Part shown: piece after piece, positions 1 through 7,444 of the stretch
Layout: every line of letters begins with the position of its first letter
Position numbering within the stretch: position 1 is the first letter of the stretch
From: Jeotgalicoccus sp036782755
GTDB lineage: Bacteria; Bacillota; Bacilli; Staphylococcales; Salinicoccaceae
Direction: 5' to 3'
DNA: 64,000 nt
Assembly (NCBI GenBank): GCA_036782755.1
Contig: DAIPYL010000004.1
Span: 5,158-69,157 of the forward strand
Notes under the pieces: generated by a model
Databases searched by the model: none
What the model saw: the letters and a program-made list of their open reading frames with translations, nothing else
What the model was told of the DNA's origin: nothing
Program-made: the position numbers and the translations under genes

Positions 1-374
1 AGGTTAAGGAAAATACCACCGAAGATAAATAACCAGACACCCAATGCGTTTAAGAATGGGAATGCTACGTCACGTGCACCAATCTGAAGAGGTACAGTAG
101 CGTTCATAAACGCGAATAACAGCGGCATCGCTGCCAGGAATATCATCGTTGTTCCGTGCATTGTAATTACTTCGTTAAACAGTCCTGCTGAAAGGAAGTC
201 GTTATTCGGCACTGCAAGCTGAATACGAATCAGCATTGCTTCGATACCGCCGAGTACGAAGAAGAATCCACCAGCAATTAAATACAGTATTCCAATTTTC
301 TTATGGTCAACGGTTGTCATATAATCCCAAATCGTTGCCCAAACACCATTTTTCTTCGCTGTTGCTTCGGACAT
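1..374 (-). CDS. ctaD: Cytochrome c oxidase subunit I, N-terminal part (partial)
   Basis: This is the catalytic heme-copper subunit of the terminal oxidase, which reduces O2 and pumps protons across the membrane. Only about the first 124 residues are present; the gene runs off the left edge. The start reads MSEATAKKNGVW, followed by VDHKKIGILYL just before the first membrane helix, then ITMHGTTMIF; these are typical of subunit I near the heme a ligand in helix II. It begins two bases downstream of the ctaC stop, so it is cotranscribed with ctaC. CtaC carries a cytochrome c domain, so this is a cytochrome c oxidase and not a quinol oxidase (QoxB). The identification is firm. Confidence 0.93.
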   Translation of the reverse strand, partial: MSEATAKKNGVWATIWDYMTTVDHKKIGILYLIAGGFFFVLGGIEAMLIRIQLAVPNNDFLSAGLFNEVITMHGTTMIFLAAMPLLFAFMNATVPLQIGARDVAFPFLNALGVWLFIFGGIFLN

Positions 375-376
375 TG

Positions 377-1510
377 CTAGTTACCTCCCTCTTCTGATTC
401 TTCATCTGCAGCCGGTTCTCTTAATGTCGAAACATCGCCTGAACCTTCTTCAACTTTAAGTTCCATTAAGTATGATGCGACTGCTTGAATTTCATCGTCA
501 GTTAATTCGTAAGTGCCTGCCATTTTGTTGTCCGGTTTGAATGACTCAGGATCTTTAATCCATGCTTCAAGGTTTTCCTGATCATGTTCTAAGAATCCAG
601 CGATTAAATCACGGTCACCGAAGTTAGTTAAGTTAGGACCCATAGCACCCGGGCTTGTCGGTGTAGCTGCGTGACATCCCATACATGAGTTATTGAAGAT
701 TTCTTCTCCGCGCTGTGCATCTTCAGATGAAGCCTGTACAGGTTCTTCAACTGCTTTCATATCTGCAAGCCACTGATCATACTCTTCTTCAGGTAATGCT
801 TTAACTTTGAAATCCATTAATGCGTGTGACGGTCCGCAAAGCTCAGCACATTTACCATAGAATAATCGGTCTGCTTCCTGAGATGCGTCATCGTCGAATA
901 CTAAGTAGAAACTGTTAATTCCATCGATGTTAGTATCCATTTTACCACCGGCTGCCGGTACCCAGAATGAGTGTTTCACATCTGCGCCCTGCAGGTTGAA
1001 GTAAACTTTTTCATCAGTAGGAACTACAAGTTCCTGAGCTGTAACAACTTCTTCGTTAGGATATTCGAATTCCCACCAGTACTGATATGCTCTGACATTG
1101 ATTACTGTTTCTTCAGCGTTTACATTGCCTTCAGCATCCGTCATTGCTTCAGTATCTGCCTGCTTAAATACGTAATAAACTGTTGGAATAGCTAAAACGA
1201 TAAGCAGAAGAATCGGAATTGATGTCCAGATAACTTCAAGAGTGTGGTTTCCAGAAACATCTTCCGGTTCGAAATCCTCACCTTTTTTACTTCTGCGGCT
1301 CTTCAATACTGCGATAGTGAACAATACAGTAACGACTGCAATAACAAGCAGCATAATAATGATTGATAATATCATTAAGTTGAACTGTTCTTGTCCGACT
1401 TCGCCCGCAGGTCTTAGGGTACTTAATTCATTAGTACCACAACCGGCAAGGAAAAGAGTAAGTGCAGAAACTAATAATAGTGCCTTACCTTTAAGAAAAC
1501 TTAAATTCAT
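377..1510 (-). CDS. ctaC: Cytochrome c oxidase subunit II with fused cytochrome c domain
   Basis: This subunit accepts electrons from cytochrome c through the binuclear CuA centre. The protein has 377 residues: a lipoprotein signal ending in LAGC (Cys24), two membrane helices at about 46-68 and 93-113, and a cupredoxin domain with CuA ligands H180, C221, E223, C225, H229 and M232. A C-terminal cytochrome c domain follows, with CMGCH at 276-280 binding heme c. The fused domain marks a caa3-type oxidase, as in Bacillus. The tail after about residue 360 is acidic. The gene precedes ctaD by two bases and follows ctaB by 30 bases, so the three form one leftward operon. Confidence 0.96.
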   Translation of the reverse strand: MNLSFLKGKALLLVSALTLFLAGCGTNELSTLRPAGEVGQEQFNLMILSIIIMLLVIAVVTVLFTIAVLKSRRSKKGEDFEPEDVSGNHTLEVIWTSIPILLLIVLAIPTVYYVFKQADTEAMTDAEGNVNAEETVINVRAYQYWWEFEYPNEEVVTAQELVVPTDEKVYFNLQGADVKHSFWVPAAGGKMDTNIDGINSFYLVFDDDASQEADRLFYGKCAELCGPSHALMDFKVKALPEEEYDQWLADMKAVEEPVQASSEDAQRGEEIFNNSCMGCHAATPTSPGAMGPNLTNFGDRDLIAGFLEHDQENLEAWIKDPESFKPDNKMAGTYELTDDEIQAVASYLMELKVEEGSGDVSTLREPAADEESEEGGN

Positions 1511-1540
1511 TGTTAGACCCCTCTTTCATTCATTTACTTT

Positions 1541-2461
1541 TTAAATATTCACAAGTAAGCCGGCTACGATTATCATAACGAAAAATATGACGACGTAGTT
1601 GAGTGAAAAGACAAATATTCGCCCGGCATAGCGATTATAGTCTGTAATCCGTTTGAACTGGTTAACACTTAAATAGAACCAGATAACATTAAGCACGGTT
1701 GTTAATGCAACAAACCATATACCGAGTTCAAACATCATCAGTGGTGTGAACAAAAGAAGTGTCACCCAAAAAATAATGGAGTTTCTAGTGCGAACATTTC
1801 CTTTCACAGAGGGAAGCATTGGAATACCTGCTTCACTGTATTCATCACTGCGTCTTATAGCAAGTGCATAGAAATGAGGCATTTGCCATAAGAACATTAC
1901 GATAAACATTGACCACGCTAACATATGTAGATTCGGCTCAAAAACTGCCCATCCAATTAGCGGAGGCATTGCTCCAGGAATTGCTCCTATAATTGTGTTT
2001 GAGACAAGATGCCGTTTGGCAAAAATCGAATATACAACTGCATAACCAAACGCTGCGGTTAACCCTAGAACACCGACAGTCGCATTGATTAAAAATAACA
2101 TTATCAGACCAGCCCCGACCATCGTAAACCCGATTGTGAGAATCTCTTTGCCTGAAAATGTTCCGTCAATACTCGGTCTTTCCTGTTTCGACTTCATCAG
2201 TCTGTCAATATCTCTGTCATAGAAATTATTAAGGGCACAAACGCCTCCGATGACTAGTGTCGTACCTAGAAGCATCAATAGCATGACAGGTATTGCTCCG
2301 AAAAATGAAATGTTATAATACATAACAGCAAGAAAAGCAGCTGCGAATGCAGGTATTAAGTTCGCTTTAATTATGCCATCCTTGATGAGTGTTTTAACTG
2401 CTTTCAGATCTTTACTGCGTGCTGTTTGATGTACCTCTTGCTGGTATACATCACTGTGCAT
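1541..2461 (-). CDS. ctaB: Protoheme IX farnesyltransferase (heme O synthase)
   Basis: This integral membrane prenyltransferase adds a farnesyl group to heme B to give heme O, the precursor of heme A used by the adjacent oxidase. The 306 residues contain the polyprenyl-diphosphate-binding motif N78-x3-D82-x3-D86 after the second helix and a second acidic region (DRDIDR, then RSDEYSEAG later), with about nine hydrophobic segments. The start has a strong site, AAGGGGG, eight bases upstream. It is the first gene of the leftward ctaB-ctaC-ctaD operon and is divergent from ctaA, which performs the next step. Confidence 0.95.
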   Translation of the reverse strand: MHSDVYQQEVHQTARSKDLKAVKTLIKDGIIKANLIPAFAAAFLAVMYYNISFFGAIPVMLLMLLGTTLVIGGVCALNNFYDRDIDRLMKSKQERPSIDGTFSGKEILTIGFTMVGAGLIMLFLINATVGVLGLTAAFGYAVVYSIFAKRHLVSNTIIGAIPGAMPPLIGWAVFEPNLHMLAWSMFIVMFLWQMPHFYALAIRRSDEYSEAGIPMLPSVKGNVRTRNSIIFWVTLLLFTPLMMFELGIWFVALTTVLNVIWFYLSVNQFKRITDYNRYAGRIFVFSLNYVVIFFVMIIVAGLLVNI

Positions 2462-2779
2462 CTATACGCCCCCTTTCATAAACAAACACATTTACCTTTA
2501 ATAATAGATTATCCCGGTCACATTTTCTATACATATTTGAAATAAAATTGTTACTTTTTGCATTGTTCATGAATTATTCATCAATATGCCTCATTATGAT
2601 ACGGAATCTGCTTTATACTCAAAAGAGTATGGTATGAATCTCTACACTAGTTAATTTTACCATAGTTTTATAAATTGTTAAGAGCTATTCAAAACTTTGC
2701 ACATTGCAAAGAACGTTATTCTAATATATATTTATTATTTGTATAGCGAACAGAAACGCGATTGTTTGAGGTGTTGCAT
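2462..2779. other. Divergent ctaB/ctaA intergenic region
   Basis: This 318-base AT-rich region separates the divergent ctaB and ctaA genes and must carry both promoters. A candidate for ctaA is listed separately. I see no convincing promoter for ctaB, no open reading frame and no strong hairpin. Confidence 0.6.
2697..2725 (+). promoter_or_regulatory. Candidate sigma-A promoter for ctaA
   Basis: TTGCAC and TCTAAT lie 17 bases apart, about 55 bases upstream of the chosen ctaA start. The match to the -35/-10 consensus is reasonable but unverified. Confidence 0.4.
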
Positions 2780-3679
2780 TTGTATAGAAATTTAAAAGTT
2801 GTAGCAATTATTACGACACTGATTATGGTCTTTGTACAAATTGGTGGTGCACTGGTTACAAAAACAGGTTCTGAAGACGGCTGCGGAGAAACATGGCCGC
2901 TGTGTCACGGACAGCTAATTCCAAAAGACTGGCCGCTCGACACGATTATTGAACTCGCACACCGTGGAGTTTCAGGCGTTGCTATTATCTTCCTGTTAAT
3001 ATTAGGTTATATGGCCTGGAAACAGATTGGACATGTCCGGGAAGCCAAGTTCCTCATTTACTTATCACTCAGCTTTATTCTGATTCAGTCACTGATCGGA
3101 GCAGCAGCTGTAATCGGTATTTGGGAAGGCGATTTCGTACTGGCAGCCCACTTCGGTATTTCATTAATTTGTTTTGCTGCAGTATTTCTGCTGACACTGC
3201 TGATTTTTGAAGTCTCTTACGGACAGCATGAACGCAAAATTTATGTCAGTCCCTTCCTAAGATACAACACGATATTACTGACTATCTACATATATTTTGT
3301 TATCTACAGCGGAGCACTGGTAAGACACACAGACTCATCACTTGCATGTACAGAATGGCCGCACTGTATGCCGGGTGCAATAATGCCGGCTAACTTTTAT
3401 CAGGCAGTACAGATGGGGCACAGATTCCTCGTCGGCATATTAGCAATATGGATGCTGATAATACTCATTCATGTACTGCGTAAATACAGTGATTCCCGGC
3501 TTATTAAAAACTGCTGGATTATTGCTTTCACGCTGCTGATGATGCAGGTAATCACCGGTATGCTGTCTGTCTTGACAATGGTTAATATTTTTGTTGCATT
3601 ATTCCATGCATTATTTATTACCTTGCTGTTCGGGCTGCTCTGTTATTTCATTATGCTGTTATCGAGAAATAAAGACTAG
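2780..3679 (+). CDS. ctaA: Heme A synthase
   Basis: This membrane protein oxidises the C8 methyl group of heme O to give heme A. I chose the TTG at 2780 because GAGGTG lies six bases upstream and the resulting start, MYRNLKVVAI, aligns with the known family start; an upstream TTG at 2762 would overlap the ribosome-binding site. The 299-residue product has the family signature: C35 and C42 (CGETWPLC) form the extracellular disulfide, and E58/H61 and later HR motifs (MGHRF) bind heme. About eight membrane helices form two homologous halves, with a second Cys pair in LACTEWPHC. A strong terminator follows. Confidence 0.94.
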   Translation: MYRNLKVVAIITTLIMVFVQIGGALVTKTGSEDGCGETWPLCHGQLIPKDWPLDTIIELAHRGVSGVAIIFLLILGYMAWKQIGHVREAKFLIYLSLSFILIQSLIGAAAVIGIWEGDFVLAAHFGISLICFAAVFLLTLLIFEVSYGQHERKIYVSPFLRYNTILLTIYIYFVIYSGALVRHTDSSLACTEWPHCMPGAIMPANFYQAVQMGHRFLVGILAIWMLIILIHVLRKYSDSRLIKNCWIIAFTLLMMQVITGMLSVLTMVNIFVALFHALFITLLFGLLCYFIMLLSRNKD

Positions 3680-3684
3680 AACTT

Positions 3685-3718
3685 AAACCCGTCAATCTCC
3701 GGATTGACGGGTTTTTTA
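3685..3718 (+). terminator. Terminator after ctaA
   Basis: A 13-base stem (AAACCCGTCAATC pairing with GATTGACGGGTTT) around a TCCG loop is followed by a T-run. Confidence 0.9.
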
Positions 3719-3791
3719 ATTTTTACATATATTCTCTCTGTTTCGGGTATTGCTTCATAATATCTAAAATTTTATTAAAGGGGATGTATTC

Positions 3792-4793
3792 ATGAAAGAT
3801 ATATTCGCTCTGCTTAAACAAGGGAGTATGGCCGCTCTGACCGCAGCAATTGTAAACTTTGTGCTGGCCGGTCTGAAAGGGCTGGCGTTCATGTTTACGG
3901 CAAACGTTGCCATGTTCGCAGAAATGATGCACTCTCTCGGAGATGCCATTAACCAGCTTTTCGTCTTTACCGGGTCCAGTCTTTCAAAGAAAGCTCCGAC
4001 TAAAAGATTTCCGTTCGGGTTCGGCCGCCTGGTCAATCTTGTATGTTTGTTCGCCATTATAATAGTTGCTATTCTTTCTTACGAAACTGTAAGAGAAGGT
4101 ATTCATCACATTATCGAACCGCTGCCGGTTCAAACCGATACTACGATGCTGCTTATTAATATAGGCGTACTCTCAATCGCAGCCGTTCTGGAAGGTTTCG
4201 TACTGTACAAGGCAGGTAAGGAACTGCTGCAGCAGGCTGAACAGCCTTATGACGGTATTAAACCGCTGACGCTGAGCTACAAACATATGAACCGTGCAAA
4301 GCCTGCGACAAAACTTGTCTTTTTAGAAGATACCGTTGCAACTTCCGGTGCTCTGCTTGCAATTATCGGTATATTAATCGGACGCTTTGCCGGCGTTGAA
4401 CAAGCGGAAGGTGTCGTTTCGGTAATCATCGGTCTGATGATGTTCTACATCGTCTATAAAGTATTTATGGAGAATGCTGCCGGCGTGCTTGGGGAAAGCG
4501 ATCCCCAGATGGAACAGCGTATCTCCCAGATCGTTTTCAGAAATGATGATATTAAAGATATTCAGAAACTCATCGTTATAAAAGAAGGCGATGATCTCCA
4601 CGTAGAAGTCGTAGCGGAAATTGCTCCGGACTTAACTGTCGAATATACTAACAAATTAAGAGATAACATCGAAGCGCTGATTATGAAACAAAATCATATC
4701 GCTGACGTCAACCTGGAGTTCGAAGTAGATGACGGACGACGCTCATGGCCTGAAACGCAAAACCAGCTTGAAAATAAGACAGGTAAAAAATAA
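3792..4793 (+). CDS. Cation diffusion facilitator (CDF) family transporter
   Basis: This is likely a divalent metal (Zn2+/Mn2+/Fe2+) exporter driven by proton antiport. The 333 residues contain an N-terminal six-helix domain with the CDF metal-site motif in helix II (EMMHSLGD; E/H/D ligands) and a long C-terminal cytoplasmic domain from about residue 215 that resembles the CDF dimerisation fold. The central part carries a longer hydrophilic loop (about 150-185) than short CDF proteins. The start has AAAGGGG eight bases upstream. It stands alone between two terminators, at the place where pyruvate carboxylase (pycA) normally sits between ftsW and ctaA in related genomes. The metal cannot be told from sequence. 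Confidence 0.85.
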   Translation: MKDIFALLKQGSMAALTAAIVNFVLAGLKGLAFMFTANVAMFAEMMHSLGDAINQLFVFTGSSLSKKAPTKRFPFGFGRLVNLVCLFAIIIVAILSYETVREGIHHIIEPLPVQTDTTMLLINIGVLSIAAVLEGFVLYKAGKELLQQAEQPYDGIKPLTLSYKHMNRAKPATKLVFLEDTVATSGALLAIIGILIGRFAGVEQAEGVVSVIIGLMMFYIVYKVFMENAAGVLGESDPQMEQRISQIVFRNDDIKDIQKLIVIKEGDDLHVEVVAEIAPDLTVEYTNKLRDNIEALIMKQNHIADVNLEFEVDDGRRSWPETQNQLENKTGKK

Positions 4794-4807
4794 TATTTTT
4801 TAAAATT

Positions 4808-4844
4808 AAAACCTCCGGAAATTAAATTTCCGGAGGTTTTTTTA
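4808..4844. terminator. Bidirectional terminator between CDF gene and ftsW
   Basis: A long near-perfect inverted repeat (AAAACCTCCGGAAATT with its complement) has A-runs and T-runs on both sides, so it can serve both convergent genes. Confidence 0.88.
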
Positions 4845-6029
4845 TTATCTTTGTTTTTTAAGTTCAATTTCTTTCTGTTTAACGTGCTTGGCTGCAATAA
4901 TCAAGAGTCCGATAGCAATCGACACACTCAGGAACGATGATCCCCCATAGCTTAAGAGCGGCAGCGGCACACCCGTAAGCGGAATAATTTTGGAAATACC
5001 GCCAACGTTTATAAAAACCTGCATCGTAATATACATTGCCACACCAATGCATATAATTCTGTAAAATGTATCCATTGAACGGTGTGCATATGACAATGCT
5101 TTTAAAATTATTATCAAGTACAGCAGAACTATAAACAGCACTCCCACCAGACCAAGCTCTTCAGCGATAACCGCCATTATAAAATCCGTATGGGGTTCCG
5201 GCAGATAACCGAGTTTAATTATCCCGTTGCCGATTCCGGTACCGAACAGCCCGCCGTGAGATATTGCAATCAGCGAGTTGGTCAGCTGATACCCTGTTCC
5301 CATCGGATCGTTAAACGGATGAAAGAACGTCTCAATACGGTGCATCTGATACTCAGACAGCACTGAACCGTTAACGAGGTAAAGCACACCCGCAATGACA
5401 CTGAGTGTCGCTGTACCGAGCACTGCCGTCCACCCTATTACTTTAAGCGGAATACGGATGTATAAAAACATGCTGAGAATTATCGCAGCAATAACCATCC
5501 ATGTACCAAAGTCATTAATCATTACCATTCCTGAAATAACGAGTATAAAAACCAGCGGAATAATACTTGTTAATTCATCATTGTCTATACGTTTCTCTCT
5601 TCTTGAATATATGTACGCCAAATATAAAATCGCAACGACTTTAAAAAATTCAGATGACTGCAGACCGAAACCGCCGACTCTGATCCAGTTACGCTGTCCG
5701 TTAACTTCGGTACCGAAGAACATTGTAACCATGAGCAGAATTATAATGCCCGCCAGCATCAGCATCTGTACACCTTTCATTTTGAAAAAGTTACCGCTCA
5801 TAAAATAAGTCATAAAAAATACGAGACTGAATCCGAGTATAATAAACATCAGGTGTCTGATATAGTAATGTTCAGAGTTGCCCTCGTTCATCTGTGCAGG
5901 CACCATGCTCGCACTGTAAACCATAACCAGACCGATGAGCGACAGTGCAACATATGCGATTAGTATTAAAAAATCCACGTATTTTGAATACGATTTAACA
6001 TAGTTGAAAAAATTTCTTATAAATTGCAC
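4845..6029 (-). CDS. ftsW: Septal peptidoglycan polymerase FtsW (SEDS family)
   Basis: SEDS glycosyltransferases polymerise lipid II into glycan strands together with a class B penicillin-binding protein; FtsW acts at the division septum. The 394-residue protein has about ten membrane helices and the conserved C-terminal signature GVPLPLLSYGGSS at about 360-372, with an extracellular loop containing HRIETFFHPFNDP. A GTG start is supported by GAGGG seven bases upstream. Its position beside ylaN and upstream of the cta genes is the usual location of ftsW in Bacillales, which favours FtsW over RodA. The C-terminus is short and basic. Confidence 0.9.
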   Translation of the reverse strand: MQFIRNFFNYVKSYSKYVDFLILIAYVALSLIGLVMVYSASMVPAQMNEGNSEHYYIRHLMFIILGFSLVFFMTYFMSGNFFKMKGVQMLMLAGIIILLMVTMFFGTEVNGQRNWIRVGGFGLQSSEFFKVVAILYLAYIYSRREKRIDNDELTSIIPLVFILVISGMVMINDFGTWMVIAAIILSMFLYIRIPLKVIGWTAVLGTATLSVIAGVLYLVNGSVLSEYQMHRIETFFHPFNDPMGTGYQLTNSLIAISHGGLFGTGIGNGIIKLGYLPEPHTDFIMAVIAEELGLVGVLFIVLLYLIIILKALSYAHRSMDTFYRIICIGVAMYITMQVFINVGGISKIIPLTGVPLPLLSYGGSSFLSVSIAIGLLIIAAKHVKQKEIELKKQR

Positions 6030-6068
6030 GGCTGGTCCCTCATTTAAAAAAGTCTAAAGAAATATTCT

Positions 6069-6359
6069 TTAGACTCGATTCTTTTCTTTTTCCATATATG
6101 CTTCGTGTACTTTGGATACTTCAACTTCAAGATGATCCAGAATATCACGGCCGTCTTGTGCGTCAACCAAACCAAGTCTCACTGCAAAATTTATTTCTTT
6201 CGATAGGCCGAACATTTGTGTATCCAGTACTTCTTCAAAAACAGGACACTGGGGCATCGTTAAATTTTCCATTTGAACTTTGATTAGTTGGAGAATTCTG
6301 TCGGCGTCTTTGTCCAATTGATCATAAGCAATTTTACTCATTTGTTTTTCAGCAGACAC
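6069..6359 (-). CDS. ylaN: YlaN family protein (UPF0358)
   Basis: This small cytoplasmic protein of 96 residues belongs to a family that has been linked to iron homeostasis through interaction with Fur in Staphylococcus and Bacillus. The family core is clear: VQMENLTMPQCPVFEEVLDTQMFGL and AVRLGLVD are highly conserved. A GTG start at 6359 is preceded by a G-rich ribosome-binding site (GAGGGGGGAA); an internal ATG six codons later has no such site. The gene lies immediately upstream of ftsW, as in Bacillus and S. aureus. Confidence 0.9.
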   Translation of the reverse strand: MSAEKQMSKIAYDQLDKDADRILQLIKVQMENLTMPQCPVFEEVLDTQMFGLSKEINFAVRLGLVDAQDGRDILDHLEVEVSKVHEAYMEKEKNRV

Positions 6360-6515
6360 GCGGTTCCCCCCTCATTTACTCTTCATAAAATTTTATCTTA
6401 ACAATCATAAAAAAGCAAGTAACATCCGGACATGTAATAGTGAACATTTATGTATCCTTTGTATAATTTTATTGAAAACTTTGCTATAATTTCTAAGCAA
6501 AGGGAGCGATATTAA

Positions 6516-7001
6516 ATGATTATTCAACTTACCGGCAATGTCCGATATCAAATTACTCTGGATCCATCGACTTGGATATTCGACGATCGTAAAATTGTCC
6601 TCGAGGATTTACTGGCACAGGCAGAGGACGGCGAAGAAATTACTTTCAATGATGAAACTGAGTGGAACCGCCAGATTATCGAAGGGGAAACAAAACCGCC
6701 TACGCTGAAATCTGAAAAGAAACATAAGAAACGCGAGCTTTTGGAAAATTCATTCGTTATCAGTCTTGCACCTTTCCTTGAATATGCCGAAGCATATGAA
6801 GATGAAGAGGCGAAAATTGTTTTTGTACATAATGATGGTGAAACTGAACTTCTTTACAAAGACCGCGAAACATTTTATGCGCATTTCTCAAATAAAGGCA
6901 AACGTCTGCATGAGGACGGATTGTTCGATTTACTTGTTGTCGACAGCGACGGCATTGAAAAAGAGCGTCTCGTTTATGTAACAAAAATAGAATTCAAATA
7001 A
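6516..7001 (+). CDS. Conserved protein of unknown function (YlaL position)
   Basis: I recognise no catalytic motif in this 161-residue, soluble and strongly acidic protein. An N-terminal beta-rich part (about 1-55) is followed by a Lys-rich linker (about 65-75) and a second domain (about 80-160) containing LENSFVISLAPFLEYAEAYEDEEA. Genes of this kind occupy this position, facing ylaN, in related Staphylococcaceae, and the place corresponds to ylaL of B. subtilis. The start has AAAGGGAG nine bases upstream. It is transcribed alone, rightward, ending at a shared terminator with ylaH. Confidence 0.7.
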   Translation: MIIQLTGNVRYQITLDPSTWIFDDRKIVLEDLLAQAEDGEEITFNDETEWNRQIIEGETKPPTLKSEKKHKKRELLENSFVISLAPFLEYAEAYEDEEAKIVFVHNDGETELLYKDRETFYAHFSNKGKRLHEDGLFDLLVVDSDGIEKERLVYVTKIEFK

Positions 7002-7002
7002 A

Positions 7003-7038
7003 AAAAATTCCGCGAATATAATGTTCGCGGAATTTTTG
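7003..7038. terminator. Bidirectional terminator, ylaL-like gene / ylaH
   Basis: AAATTCCGCGAA pairs with TTCGCGGAATTT around a seven-base loop, with A- and T-runs on the two sides. Confidence 0.88.
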
Positions 7039-7045
7039 TTATTTC

Positions 7046-7429
7046 TTATTGCGCCGGCGGGCCTTTCGGTTGTGCAATGTTACCCTCTTTTCTTTCTTTA
7101 TGCAGTCTGTATCTGTACCCTGCGAGTATTATTGCAATAACAATTAAACACTCGGCAACAGGATAGAATGCTCCGAAAAAAGTAAGGAAGATTACACCGA
7201 TAAACATCAGTATATAGATGACCACCGTTTGCCACAGCTTAACTTTGCGGGCAAATCCCAGTTGATACACGATGGCACACAGCACGAAAATCGTAATGAA
7301 TAAATACCACATACCGGCTTCAGGATTAGAATCCAGGCCATATAATCTCCCGAAGAAAGTGAGACGCTCTGTTAAGCCTGTCCCGCTCTCGGTGTTCAGG
7401 AGAATGAGGGAATTAAACAACTGCCTCAC
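7046..7429 (-). CDS. YlaH-like membrane protein
   Basis: This 127-residue protein has three predicted membrane helices (about 40-58, 68-85 and 88-105) and a basic, Pro-rich tail ending PKGPPAQ. Length, helix pattern and location directly downstream of typA match the YlaH-like family, whose function is unknown. The start is uncertain: GTG at 7429, 15 bases after the typA stop, or an in-frame TTG at 7420, for which AGTGAGG is better placed. It is probably cotranscribed with typA. Confidence 0.75.
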   Translation of the reverse strand: MRQLFNSLILLNTESGTGLTERLTFFGRLYGLDSNPEAGMWYLFITIFVLCAIVYQLGFARKVKLWQTVVIYILMFIGVIFLTFFGAFYPVAECLIVIAIILAGYRYRLHKERKEGNIAQPKGPPAQ

Positions 7430-7444
7430 TCCACTTCGCTAATA

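Noticed and set aside
5395..5808. 137-codon plus-strand frame opposite ftsW
   Set aside because: It is a shadow of a membrane-protein gene, without start signals.
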